Source of the DNA: Nymphaea colorata
Lineage: Eukaryota; Streptophyta; Magnoliopsida; Nymphaeales; Nymphaeaceae
Reading direction: 5' to 3'
NCBI RefSeq assembly: GCF_008831285.2
Contig: NC_045142.1
Span: 7,230,713 to 7,294,712, forward strand
DNA: 64,000 bases
A program made the translations under genes and the position numbers. Below the pieces are notes generated by a model that saw nothing but the letters and a program-made list of their open reading frames with translations, searched no databases and had not been told where the DNA came from. Positions 1 through 11,884 of the stretch are shown one piece after another. Each line of letters begins with the position of its first letter. Within the stretch, counting starts at the first letter, position 1.

Positions 1-2384
1 AGCACTGTGATTTGAAGCACTGTTGTTGTCCTTTGTGCCAATCTCCTCGAAAGGTTGTGTTGCCTTATTAGCATAATGTGCTTAATTATATATAAATTAT
101 ATATAGCACACCGCTTCCTTACATCTAATTGATAGTTCAGATCAGCAGGACATGATCTTAATTTTTCCATTGTTTAGTCAACTTAACTTTGCTGAACTAT
201 GATATCACAAACAGGTGTGTCAAGTAAGGCAAGTAAAATGATAAGGGCACCTTGAGAAAGCGCTGGAGAGGATCTGACTCAGTGGCAACTTGAGCCCGGT
301 TAGATTTGTCACAAACAAGGGTGGAGCTCAGCTCAAATTCAATTTGAACTCAAGATCTACCTTAAACACGCCGTCTCATATCGGCTAAGCTGAGCCAATC
401 TGATTATTAAGAAAGTTGTTACTTTTGTGAAGAAAAACACATATTCTTAGAAGTCTTTTGGTGGTAGAAACAACAAATTTTAGATTGGAACAACTTCATG
501 TAACGCTATAACATAGCGTTCCATGAACCATGAAACAGTTCTTCCATTCTCATTGTCAAACGGCCTCTTATGATGAGGTTTTGAAAGGGAGAACATCTTA
601 CATGCAGGTTAGTTTCAATATAATTGACTCGACCATGGAAACATGTAATGTGACAAATTAATTTGTAAAATATTTTTCATTTATACTGAGCTTAATCCAC
701 GCCTAGATTACACAGGTCAAGTTTGTGCAACTAGGGCTCAACTCATTTTAACTATTTGACTTAAATTTTGGTTTGAACTTGATTCATTTTAATAACGAAT
801 CAATCTCGAGCTAAGTTTATTACTAGTAGAGATCGGGGCAAGCAAGCTTGACTTACTAGATTCACTAGGCCGCCCTAAGAAAGGCATAGATCTTCATCAC
901 AAATGAACAGTTTGCTACCCACGAATTGTTCATCCATATTTTAACCCTAATTTTAATAGAGGCCTCAAGTCTCCAATGTACGTCTCTTTTTGTTGAAATT
1001 TCTAAAAGACTATGTTTCTATTACTCTTTTTTTTTTAATGTTAAAGCAGGACTTTCGGTGACACTCCAAAACCAGATTTTAAAGGTAAAACCTGCTTTTA
1101 TTTTCAAAACCAGGTATTCGGAGCATTTGAGTGAAACTCGATTTGATAAAAGCACCCCTGGCCCTTCTAATATATTAAAAAACGAGAGTCTGGATGTGCC
1201 TAAGAAGCAAATAAACAAGGTTTACAGAACTCGTTAAAACACTTGCTTTCTATAAAATTAAGTCTTTAGTGAACCGAATTAAACAAGTTGTCATCCAAGC
1301 TCCCCTCTGTTTCATTTTCACACATAAGATTTCGTTTTTACGCACATGAACAATGAAAGCATCACGTCACTTCATGGTGCTAACTGACATGTTAGATTGA
1401 AGGCCAACATAAACAAACCTTTAGGCCTTAAATTTCTGACAGTTGCTCGTGGCAGTGAGGTCGTATATGACAATATCATGTCCAGTCATAGACAAACGGT
1501 ACTATTTCCCAAGGCCATTAATGCAATCCGAAACTGGTTCCATGCGCCCCTTATGCACAGAAAGCAGAATCAGAATGCATAGTGACAAAAATGCCTCCAG
1601 CAAAAGGAAAGAGAGAACCTTAACATTAAAAAAAGGTGGTAAAAAATTAAAAAAACTAAAAAAAAACATTTATTTTCTGAAAATCGCTAAAATACGTTCT
1701 TCCCACTTTTTTTTTTTTTGGAGTTGCAATTGAGTGGTCCACGCAACTCATTTTCCATCTAATCAACCATTGCCATACGTACCCAAATGAAGCTAGAGTC
1801 GGGTACGGATGCACAAGTATGCACAAAAAAAATAAGAAAAGGATTCGTATTTTCAAAATTTTTATAAATAAATAAATAAATAAATAAATATATATATATA
1901 TATATATATATTTTATACATTTTTACTTTTGATAATCATTTTTTTTGTCTTTCTGAAAAGTTTTTGTTTTTACTTTTTGACCATTGGATACTCTTGTTCA
2001 TATTTTTCCTTGCACTCATACACAAGAATGTGCAACTAACCAGTTTTGCATCAAGTGTCTACCCTCATCGTTGAAAGAAACAAAATATTATTTGAGAAAC
2101 GACTGAACCATACTTTGTTTCCCTACAAGGTAGAAACGCGTGTATCTACTCTTCCTTTTCACTGCGGGAAGCATCAGGATTCTGGGCTACCAAGCTGGAT
2201 GCCTCTCGGAAAGGGAAGTTCTTCATGGGTAAAAGTTTCTAGTAATTACCATTATGATCACGAACCAACCAACGTCACTATATGAGTAAAAATTTACTAG
2301 GTATGCAGTTTGCAAGCTCATCTGAGGCGAAGAAGCCGGAGATCGATCGAGAAGAACGCATATGTGTCGGAGAAAAATACATAC
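1..2384 (-). other. Intron 2 of gene A (partial)
   Basis: The sequence is homologous in order to intron 2 of genes B, C and D: the first 300 bases resemble 13430-13700 and 36340-36700, and about 2045-2290 resembles 27770-27970. It contains a MITE-like insertion (1045-1304) and an (AAAT)n/(TA)n microsatellite (about 1865-1910). No coding exon is seen; exon 3 of gene A should lie just beyond the left edge. Confidence 0.75.
1045..1304. mobile_element. MITE-like element in intron 2 of gene A
   Basis: The left end carries a 'ttcggtgacactcc' motif and the right end 'gttgtcatccaagctcccc', which are inverted relatives of the gene C copy ends. The same insertion sits at the equivalent intron position in genes B (about 14328-14560) and C (27137-27403), so it predates those duplications. 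Confidence 0.5.
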
Positions 2385-2857
2385 CAAAAAGGAGATGAAC
2401 GTGAAGACGGAAATGGTTAAGAAGCAGCCCAGGTAGGAATCACAGAGGACGGCGCCGGCGACCGGAGCCAGGTACGTGACAGAGTTGATTATATTGGTGA
2501 TCTGCGATGCGCGAATGTTGCTGATGTTGAACCGGCGAACAAGGAACTGCAATAGGTCTATGGTTACTCCATAAGAGGCAATCGAAGAAGCCAATGAACT
2601 TCCTGCAAATAGAACAACACCAAAAACATGAATCTTTCGTCTACTTGTTTCCTCATGTTGTTGAACTCCTGGTTCACAAGCAGAAAGTGTAACGAAGTGT
2701 TACCCAGAATAAAAGGGGCTGTTACCCATCCGCCACCTTTCTTAGAACTGGTCTGTCCAACTTTCTCGTTTGGCATTTCAATGGCAAGGGCTGGTACCAG
2801 ACTGCCTTCATCTAGACGAGCCATTTCTTGCCCATCGTCTTCCTTCTCCAACACCAT
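2385..2857 (-). CDS. Gene A: NPF2 (NAXT-type) transporter, 5' half only
   Basis: Exon 1 is 2704-2857 and exon 2 is 2385-2602, separated by a 101-bp GT-AG intron in phase 1. Intron 2 then runs off the left edge, so exons 3 and 4 lie outside the window. Exon 1 encodes an acidic soluble N-terminus ending in GGGWVTAPFILG. Exon 2 encodes the first membrane helices and the family motif DSYLG. The start ATG (2855-2857) is at the same place as in paralogues B and D and follows a similar leader. By family knowledge the product would be a 12-helix plasma-membrane anion (nitrate-type) transporter. The usual ExxER motif of the first helix is replaced (SLASS). Nothing seen is broken, but intactness cannot be judged without the 3' half. 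Confidence 0.85.
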
Positions 2858-2944
2858 TTCTCTGTATGCGTTTCAGGGTTGGCTGTTGCCAAGAGCCTAA
2901 CACTATCGTCCAAGAATGGCGCTACTTGTTTTCACTCACCTATT

Positions 2945-2955
2945 CCATAAATATC
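2945..2955 (-). promoter_or_regulatory. Candidate TATA-like element of gene A
   Basis: On the minus strand the block reads GATATTTATGG, about 90 bp before the start codon. The same block lies at about 15780-15789 (gene B) and 38323-38332 (gene D), within an otherwise conserved leader. Gene C lacks it. This is a prediction from conservation and spacing only. Confidence 0.35.
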
Positions 2956-2989
2956 TCCATAAAATATCACAAAACTTGTACACGAAATA

Positions 2990-3310
2990 AAATTATTTAT
3001 TTGGCTCTTTCTCTCTCTCTCTCTCTTTTTTTTTTTTTTTTCTTTCTGAATTGGGTATACGTCCCAACTGCATAAAATGTTAGGCTTTGGCAGGGCTGGC
3101 CCGACTACTACAGTATGGGCTGGCCCAACTGTCCAAAACCCAAGCCTGACGTATGGTATATAAATATTATTAATTATAACAAGATATATAAGATTATATA
3201 CACAAATAAAATATATTAAAAAATAATTTATTGGGACTCAAGCCAGGCTGGCTTGATTTTGGTGCTCAAACCTAGGCCCGGGCCAAACCTGGTATACATC
3301 GGATGCTCAC
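2990..3310. other. Spacer with poly-pyrimidine run and dispersed repeat
   Basis: A (CT)n/T run lies at about 3007-3041. It is followed by a dispersed repeat rich in GGCCCAACTG and GCCCGGGCC words with an AT-rich centre; related stretches occur near 15890-16000, 28920-29110, 32060-32230 and 38400-38660. No gene seen. Confidence 0.4.
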
Positions 3311-4445
3311 CTAATTAAGATGATGCATGTGAAGAAGCGTATGGTAGCCAAGCATCCAGCGAATCTCAGGATCAAAATATCTCGACCACCTAATTACAAC
3401 AATTGAGTGGTGAGGATACACATCATTAATGAACCTCAACCAAGACCATGAGATCAACTAAAAGTTGTTCTCCTGAGGCTACACATCATTAATGAATCTC
3501 AACCAAGACCTTGAACAGAAAATGCTAGTCATCCACCAGATAAATATAAGTTGTCCTGTTTTACCAAATTACTGGGAAAAAAAAGCATAAAATTTTATTA
3601 AAAATTTAAATAAATCTGTGGACAAAGAACCCATAAAAGAAACATGTGTAAGAGTTATTTAGCTGATTTGTGTAAGCACCGTCCCTACGTGAACTTTCGG
3701 AAGAAAGCAAAGATTATAACATGTGGGGCTGATGAAAAGGTGGCGTAGTGCCAAGATCTAGCAAATTAAAGCTGCCTAATTTAGCGATTTGAAAAAGAAG
3801 TAACAAAGAACGAGCTTGCTAAAACAAGGTTGGGATGTGTATAGATCTAGTTGACATGTGTGGCCTTTCTAAAGAAAATAACAAAATGTTTTGGCCACCT
3901 ACCACGGGTGGGACGATAGATCATGAGGTTGAGTTTGGATGACACATTCAAAAAAAAAAAAAAAAAAATTCTTTTGGAAACTTGGCTTTGTGAAAACTTT
4001 GTTTTTCAATGAAATTTGAAAACCAAATTGGGATGTTTGGCTGACATGTTAAAAACCGGGGTTTCACTTTAGTTTCGGAATTGGATTTTTGTTTGGATGA
4101 AAAAGAAAAGTTATACGGGTTATCTTAAACCATAATGTGAATTGTCCTTTTTTTTTGTTGGGATCCATCCATTCCTCATGGAAATGATGACTTCAGCCTG
4201 AATCGTGTCGCTCACTTGTATCAGCTTTTTCTTTAATAAAATAAGACTGTTGCTTCTTTCGATTTTTCTTTTAAAGTCACCTATTTAAACCAATAACTGA
4301 AATAGAATATTGGGGTTCAAATGGTTTGCTCACTATTCAGCTTTGTCGACAGATGTGTATCATCCTGTGTCACTCAAGTTTTCATTTTCAAATTTGAAAA
4401 ATAATTGAAACATTTTAAATGGATTTTAGCCTTTCATGCTTTGTC

Positions 4446-4517
<72 letters not shown>

Positions 4518-4559
4518 GAAACATTTTAAATGGATTTTAGCCTTTCATGCTTTGTCTTC

Positions 4560-4613
<54 letters not shown>

Positions 4614-5924
4614 AGGAGACAGAGAGAGAGAGACATTTAGATCTTACATGGATAAAAGGTAATTTCAGCACTTGACCTTTTCCATATCAATGGTTGAAAT
4701 AAAAATAAAAAGAAAATGTGTAAACTAATATTAGATAACAATTATCTTCCATTTGCACTTGTTTTTCTCCCAACTGGATCTGAAAAAAAAAAAAAACCCA
4801 AAGGCTGAGACTATTCCTTATTCATCTAGTGTCGATGTTTCTAACACCAACCAATTTCTCTATGTATAAGCATCTTTGGAGTGGACCCACTAGTCCTTTC
4901 ATTTTAAAAGTTTTTGCAGCTACCTTCCTTGACAATCTACATCATAAATGTGACGTTACTTACAAAATGTTAAGGACCTCTAAAGAATGTAAATACCACC
5001 AGTCCCATTTTAAGATTGGTATACTTTCGCTTTCAACAATTTGCACTTATCTTTTCAATAATCAAAGTTATGGATATGATCTTCATTAAATGATATGAAT
5101 CTGTATAGGAAATGATGCTTCCTAAATATGTTAATGGAACTTTATAGGATTCCAAGGAACAAGGGTCATTATTTGACATATTTATGGCAACCCATGATCC
5201 TACACGTTCAAAAAGCATAGTTTTTGTGTCTATTTTGCACATTTCTAAATGTGTGGATCTTATCTGCATATTTTGTGTAAGAAATAAGTTCTGAATCAAG
5301 GTTCATTTAATTGAGTTGAGCATATAGGAAGGTTAGCCAGGATGTGGACAGACCATAATAAATGGGTAGCATCCTTCGTTCTATTTCTGATCACATGCCT
5401 CAGTTATTAGCCTCAGGAAAGCCCATCACTGAATGTGACGGAGGGTAGAATATGGCCCATGACATGAAAAACCACATGCTTTATTATTCTGAATTTAGGT
5501 CGCAGATTTATTGGGATTTTTTTCTTTTTATTTAGGCCTAGGGTTAGGCATGTTTTTGTCTAATTTAATCCAAAAGTTGAAGTATTCTACAAGTTACCTG
5601 TAATGCCTGATATGGGGAGACACACATCAAATAGATATAAAACAAAAAAGATGCATCATGGAAACAATTAACTTAATCTGAAGGCCACTATAGTTGCTGG
5701 AAAAAGTTATTGTGTCCTAGAGGGCAGGGACAGAGTCAGAAATTTTTCCTAAAGGGCATTAGGTATACAATTTTAAATAATTAAGAGGCACCAATATGTA
5801 AATAAGAAAAATGGCTCAAAAATATAAATTTAAAAATAAGATTTTTTTTTTGTCTGTGTGGGCAATTGTCCACACATAGCCCACAACTGCCTCCACCCTT
5901 GCTAAAGAGCGGCATCAGATTAAG
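3311..5924. other. Upstream spacer of gene A, homologous to the upstream spacer of gene D
   Basis: Blocks align in order with 38940-41470 and partly with 16130-17400. They include a conserved 'aaggtggcgtagtgccaa' at about 3737-3754, also present near 16690 and 39230. Open frames here (for example 4829-5089) match nothing recognisable and are not preserved in the paralogous copy, so I treat them as chance. A MITE-like start 'gagtttggatgacaca' is at about 3931. Confidence 0.5.
4403..4610. repeat. Duplicated (TA)n microsatellite with its flank
   Basis: A 48-bp flank (4403-4450) recurs at 4514-4561, and each copy is followed by a long (TA)n tract (4451-4513 and 4564-4610). The paralogous site near 40205-40300 has one flank and only a short TA tract, so the 111-bp duplication is local to this copy. 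Confidence 0.85.
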
Positions 5925-6145
5925 GATATGAAAGATTTGCTCGAAAAAGATGGAGAATAGTGGGACTTCTTATCAATGAGTCCAAATCGAAAATGTTCTT
6001 TTATAATATGAATAAGGATTTCAAAAGAAGATGTCTGGATAGTCTTTATTGTGGCAAGGTGAGATGCCTATGAAATATCTTGGGCTTTTGCCAGTGCAAC
6101 GGAACCAATTCAATATGATTATTTGTGTGTATCTATAACCTAATA
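5918..6145 (+). mobile_element. LINE (L1-type) reverse transcriptase fragment
   Basis: Translation gives GLLINESKSKMFFYN, then, after a frameshift, GEMPMKYLGLLPVQ. This is the 'GL.IN..KS' and 'G..P.KYLG.PL' spacing of plant L1-type reverse transcriptases. Only about 70 residues remain. A related fragment with the same frameshift is at 20597-20855. Confidence 0.7.
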
Positions 6146-6458
6146 ACTACACTTGTATAGCTCAAATCCAGGTACTCCTGCTACATATTCAAGAACAGAA
6201 TGACGTTCAGAATGTAAACAGGAGAAACAGGTCTATACCGGTGATAATTTCACTGGTAAAAGGGGCTATCTCTATACCGGCGATTGTTTTCACCTCTGAG
6301 ATCACCGGTATTGCTTCCGTCACTGCAGCTTTTGGTGGTGAAAACACAGCCAAACTGTAGCGGTCATTGGTATTCCAATACCAATGCATTTCGTCACCAA
6401 TATATCCTCTCAATCCCAGCCCCCTTCACTTTAGATACTGTGCTTATAGCCACGTCCC

Positions 6459-6534
6459 GTGACCTCTGAGTCTAGAACTGGAAACTATGTTACACAGTGA
6501 CCTCTGAGTCTAGAACTGGAAAGTATGTTACACG
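6459..6534. repeat. Two 38-bp tandem repeats
   Basis: The unit beginning 'gtgacctctgagtctagaac' at 6459 is repeated at 6497 with one or two changes. Confidence 0.85.
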
Positions 6535-6540
6535 GACGCT

Positions 6541-6864
6541 GCTAAAGAGGCCGCCGCATACCCGTGTCGACTCGGCGACACGGGACTCGGCTAGGACACG
6601 GCAAAAAATAAAAAATTAATGTTTTTTTTTCATTTTATCAATTTTTTGTGATGCATCCAATTATTTTCATGAACAATCCTTTCAAAATATTCAGTACTTT
6701 TGTGATAAAACACATTTTCTCACAAGATTGTAAGAGTGAATTATTAATTTACTGTTTTTTTTAATTTTATCATTTTTAGAATATTTAATGTAGTCGTGTC
6801 TGTTTATCCAAACATTTTAAAAATTGCCGTATCCGCACCCGTATCCCCGTATCCGCACCCGTAT
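6541..6864. repeat. GC-rich hairpin and CCGTATCCGCACCCGTAT repeat block
   Basis: CCCGTGTCG (6561-6569) and CGACACGGG (6576-6584) form a perfect 9-bp stem around ACTCGG. About 270 bp later CCGTATCCGCACCCGTAT occurs twice (about 6828-6864). The layout suggests a small dispersed element inside the CACTA-like block. No coding content recognised. Confidence 0.4.
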
Positions 6865-7627
6865 GACATAGACTGGAAAGGAAGAACTACCTTCTTTCGC
6901 TAAAGTAGCATTTAGTGATCCGCAACTTTTGCAACAAAAGCAATTATTTTGATGTAAAGAACAATAAAGTATGTGTAACTCAAACAAAAGGTGCTCAAAG
7001 GCAGAACTTGCTTTGACAGTATTTGAACTGCTTAAAGCAATATCTTCTGAGAACACCATCTGATGGGCTTCGTTACTTTCCGACATACAAGGCTTGTCCC
7101 TGTGTGAGATAATTTTGTTGGTCTTTAAGTGAAACATTACACGTAAAAGACGGGACCTAGAGGTCATGTGCATATGAATGAGAATTTTGGAAGCAGTCAT
7201 TCAGACAAAGATGTGACAAACATATTTGTCCGACCCCATTCTCGTGGATCGAAATGATTGTGATTGCAGAAACTGTTACTTACAGAAGTAACAGAAATGC
7301 TACACAAAAGTTAACCTGACAATACATGTGCAGTAAAAATAAATAAATAAATAAATGAAAGAAGATAACATTATCGTGACAGGAATCAGTGGAACTTTAC
7401 CACAAGGGTTTGCAAGAACTGCAATCTTCCATGTTATTATTTACAGAAGTAAAAAATAAAAGTAAAACCTTTAAAGCAGATTGGAGCACAATAAAACCCT
7501 ACATCTCAAAAAAATCATGGATGAGATAATTTCACCTGTATAGTGGGGAAAATTTCACAAGTATATCTATGTCTTCGCCCATGCCCGGTAAAGACACACC
7601 ACTATACGATGTTTTTTTTTTGTAGTG

Positions 7628-8070
7628 GATGACATTGGATTAACTCTCATGGCCTATAATGGTTTCCCAAAACGTGCTGATCGTTTGCTTTTTCTAAAGA
7701 TACTCTTTTAATAAATCAATGTCTCGCATTGGGCCTCCAAAACAAGAGTCCATTAATAAGTATCATCAAAAAGTTGCAACCGGATTATAAGCTTTTAAAG
7801 AGTTTCAGCTGTTTATATTTACTAAAACTCAAAGTCTATCGCTTAAAAAAACTTGATTATTGTTCCAAACCGCATGTGTTTATGGGATACAATAGTGATC
7901 ATCACAGTTATATACACAGAAATCTTGATTCATTGAATACTCTGAATACTTCATGGGATGTGTGTTGTAATCTTTCTTAAGAAACAGTGCAAGCCAAGTA
8001 GTAAATAACATCCGATGAGTCCATGCTGGTTACACTAGATCACGGAGCAATAGGTCCGATAATGAAATGA
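7628..8070. other. Spacer block shared with the region upstream of gene D
   Basis: About 320 bp from 7628 align with 44249-44560 ('gggcctccaaaacaagagtcc' and 'gggatacaatagtgatcatca' words). The open frame 7729-7980 is not preserved in the other copy, so it is unlikely to be a gene. Confidence 0.5.
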
Positions 8071-10238
8071 ATGAGATTTAGATTCTTCATTTTCTCATTA
8101 CACTACAAAGCCACAACATATTCTATGTTTGCTTGTGGGAATTTGAGAAACGAGACCCATTCTGTTGGAGGAGCAGATTTAGGTGGGACTCGGCAGTGGG
8201 GCGTGCCAAGTGCTTGTAAACCACAATTTTTTGGTTTGCCCCTATATAGTTGAACGGTGGACCTGGGTCTGGTGCCTCCATACACCAGTCGGCTCCTTCG
8301 AATTTGAAATGGACATGAGTTTGAAAAGCCCAAGCTCGCTTCTACCCGCTGAATGATGGCAGGGACGATGTACTGTCCACCAACCATCTTCGAAATTGAC
8401 ACACAAAGAAAGTAAGGAGTAGAATGCTGGAATGGTTACTGGAAAAGAAAAAAAAAACATCATTTTTATTCTTCATTTATAAAATGGTCCAAATAGGCTT
8501 GCTACATGGTTTTTTATAATAAAGTATAAATAATTCAAAATTTAAATGGGCAGAAAAAATTTAAATTGCAAGGAACATGTGAAATTAAGAAAATTCCGAG
8601 AATCTTGCTCTACGGCCGAACAACTTGGAAAGAGGCTTGCATTATTTTGTCCAGCTTGAAGGGTGTGACTTCCAAATCCAACTTTATATGACCCTTCAAT
8701 GTGTGATCCCCATCTTTTGCTCCTTTGATGACACGATTTCTTTTATTGTTTTGTGTCGGCTCCTCCTTGTTTTGTGTGGACACATGTGGCCATGTGGGTT
8801 TAGATGAGTCGGCATCAGGGTTTTAGATGAGTCGGCATCACTGAGACGCCAAAAGCAGCTCTAGATCTATCCAAAAAATATAAGGGTAAGGGAAGGCTTC
8901 GACCTGCACTTGGGCAGTGGGATTTTCTCTTACTGGCCCGAACCTTTACCCTTAGGCATGTTTGCTAGGACTCATAGTTCCATAGTAGTTCCTGCATCGA
9001 CCAGCAACCATTTAGTCCTGATTTTGTTAAAACTGCCCCGTACCCTACTTTTGCAGTGTGATGAGAAAAATCCACCAAAGTTAATTTTAACTAACGTCTA
9101 CTTTGTATATTAATGATAAACCGTCCATTGAGTGTCATCAATGGTATTCTTCTCAAGATTACCTTCAAATGGGGAGAACCCTTTTTCTTATTTTTAAGCA
9201 AATCATTGATGCTTCAAAATGGACAATTAAGTAACGAATCCTCTTACCTCTTACGTAGGGGACTATTTGTTTGTTATTTTTTTCTTTTGAATGGTCAACA
9301 ATGGTTAGATGAATTAAAATTCTAACCCATTTTTGAGAAGAGATCATGCATTCTGGCCAAATAGGACTCTCGATATTTTTCAACTTGAAGGAATCAAGGC
9401 TCGTCCTGGCCTAAACAGATGCAAGTATACTTTGTACATTCCGTTGATAATCTCTTGATTCCAGAGATGGATGCATACAAAAGCTAAACAGTTGGGAGGT
9501 TCGATCTAAAGTTGGGCATGAAGAATCAACTGATAGAACAGCCAGCTTCCTGTCGGTTGACATTAATTGAGTACTTTTGGAGTCTTCTTTCTTCTTGCTC
9601 CTTCAAAGAGTTCCCCAACTTGGAACCTTTTGTGAACTCTCATTGAAGGCATAGAAAATATCATATCTACAATCAACTGCCGGTAAGCAAATTAATAAGT
9701 ACGAACACCATTTTCATGAGCTAAATATCTGAAGTGGATCAATTGCAAACACATTCTAAAATGATCTTTCAAATTCTATTTCACTTCATATCCATATTAT
9801 TCTTGGGAACCATCTGATACATTCTACGCTTGCCACAAATATCGTTTTCGAAACAATCTCGGTGAGGTTTTTGCAGAGGTATTCTTCTGGGAAGTTTTTC
9901 TTCTCAGACAAATCGCAAGAATATCTAGACAATTTTAGTCAATTAAAAAAATAAAAACCATAAAAAACCTTAAAAATTTCATAAAACTAAACAAATACTA
10001 AAATCTTAGGGAAAATCACGATAAATTCCCGAGCATTTTCATTTTGTGCGAGATTTTCAAAATCTCACTATTTTTTCCCATTTTTTCGTCTTATTTGATT
10101 GTTTTTTCTTAAATATGGCAAGATTATGAAAATCTCCCCACATGTGTGATACTGACTTTAAGTGATCAACAGATTAGTATCCTTTATTTTTTGCATTACC
10201 TGCAGCAAGTGAAAGTTTCTTAACATATATCACATAAG
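8071..10238. other. 3' flank of gene B, shared with the 3' flanks of C and D
   Basis: This block aligns in order with 20870-23342 (gene C) and about 31000-33492 (gene D), which defines one end of the duplication unit. It contains short local repeats ('tagatgagtcggcatca' twice, 8801-8840). The small open frames in it shift between copies and are judged non-coding. Confidence 0.6.
10050..10066. repeat. Perfect 17-bp palindrome downstream of gene B
   Basis: GAGATTTTCAAAATCTC lies 173 bp past the stop codon. The identical palindrome lies at 23156-23172, 171 bp past the stop of gene C, and a degraded form is at about 33320-33337 after gene D. It may form a short hairpin in the 3' part of the transcript. 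Function unknown. Confidence 0.7.
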
Positions 10239-11884
10239 CTAGACACTGGCCTGAAATTCGTAAAGCTTAGCACACAAGACGTAGTAAAGGAAATTGACCC
10301 CTTCCAACCCTGCCAGCATCCAGTAGACTTTGTCTACACGTCCTCTGTTGATATCATCAGTCAGCCATGGCGTAGCCTTTTGCACTGCATGAACAACAGT
10401 CGTACTCAAATAATATCCAATCCCAACAGCCAACAAGCACACCGACGTGCCGACGTTCTTGAGGGAAGCCGGAAATTCTTGGTAGTACAGGTTCACTTGT
10501 TCAGGAAGATAGAAAGCCGAGCCTACTCCAAGGATCACCAAAGGCAAAACCAGCCAGAGGGCTGAGATTGGAACAACGGCATCAAGGTGGTCGCCGGCGA
10601 TGGCAAGACCATGTTGGTGCTTTACCTGAAGCCTTCTTGCCTCAACACAGGCCATGGCGGCCAAGCCAACGATGGCGAGCACATGTCCCAGGCCTATCTT
10701 GTGAAGAAGCGTGAGCTGCCGTCGAGTCAGCAACCTGGAGACCGGATAAGAGAATCTGTCGATGAGTGGTAGGGAGATGGCCATGCTGATGTTGGAGAAG
10801 ACTTGGAAGGAAGCTGCAGGAATCTTGAAGTTTGGGCCCAAACTGCGGTCCATGGTGAGAGACTGCAGAATGGTGAGATTGGTTTGAATTGCCATGGCGA
10901 TGTTGAGGTAGATTCCGGTGGACCATAGAGGAAACAGCCGGACCAGAGTCTTGAGGTCTTCCACTTCTTGGATGGTGCAGTCTCCAACGTTTTGCTATAG
11001 AGCCGTCCAAGTGGGTGTCACCTCCCGTTATGAGGGCAGCCTTGTTGATGAAACTGCAAGAGGGAAAAGAAAATGCTAGTGAAGATTTAGACATATTTTG
11101 GACAGAACAATTTTAGTATGAATCAAAAATCATAAAAATAATGTCATTCTTCCAAACAAGAACCTGTCCCACATGCATCAAGAGAATTTAAATTTAAGAG
11201 AAGAAAGGAGAGAGAGAGAGAAGATGGCACCCTCAAGCGACCCAAGTTCCTCCTCCCCCTTTCCCTTTCCCCTTGCCCTTGGTCCAGAACTACTTCTGGA
11301 CCTGGGTGGGAAACGGGGTCAAGAACAACGGGTTAGTAAATATGTTCAGTTGTCTTCTACATAAAGAAAGGATAAATTTTGTAAAACCTGCTTAAAAGTA
11401 TTGGCAATAATGTGTGACGCACTTAATATTTTCATATATATTGTTAAAAAGAGAGAAAAAAAATCTCCTATGGTTAATGGAAAAGGTGCAACATAATATT
11501 ATTTTCGGAAACTTAATTTTTAAATTAGTAAAGATTTTCCATTTCCATTAAAAATTAAATAGTACAATGAGGGTTTGCCTTGAAAAGTTTTTGACTTGAA
11601 AAAAATCACATAATTATTTTAAATACTAATAGACGAACTAAGTTTCTTAGATATAAATAGTCATGCATTAATAATATTAGATAATAGATAAGTAGCAAAG
11701 TGAACACAAGTTAACCGTTGAAGCTTACAAATTGTCCTTACTAAAGGTATTTTGAACCTTCAGGTGAGGCAAGTTAGCAAGGACGGCGATGTTGAGGTAG
11801 ATCTAAAAACAATATTTTTCAACCAAAAAAAGAAAAAAAACTGATTGGACCAGATTCTTTACTCTCTTTTGAAAATGTTATTTT

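Larger units (their letters stand above)
6231..7627. mobile_element. CACTA-like element, truncated at one end
   Basis: The right end is TTTTTTTTTTGTAGTG, which on the other strand is CACTACAAAAAAAAAA, the terminal form of plant CACTA elements. Near the left, CCGGTGAT-type words recur in both orientations (6236-6310), like subterminal repeats. The neighbouring sequence on both sides aligns with 43590-43660 and 44249 onwards near gene D, which lacks this block, so it is an insertion. No intact left terminus or transposase is seen. Confidence 0.5.

Noticed and set aside
6236-6310. CCGGTGAT repeats as a CRISPR-like or regulatory array
   Set aside because: Irregular spacing and both orientations, beside a CACTA-type terminus; better explained as transposon subterminal repeats in a plant genome.
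8103-8463. Minus-strand frames in the 3' flanks near 8.3, 21.0 and 31.2 kb as a conserved small gene
   Set aside because: The DNA is homologous because the flank was duplicated, but the frames are broken differently in each copy, so there is no sign of selection on a protein.
10642-11094. Long minus-strand frame overlapping the start of exon 4 of gene B as a separate gene
   Set aside because: It is exon 4 of gene B read in the frame created by the two-base deletion; from about 10978 downward it encodes the wrong frame of a transporter exon.
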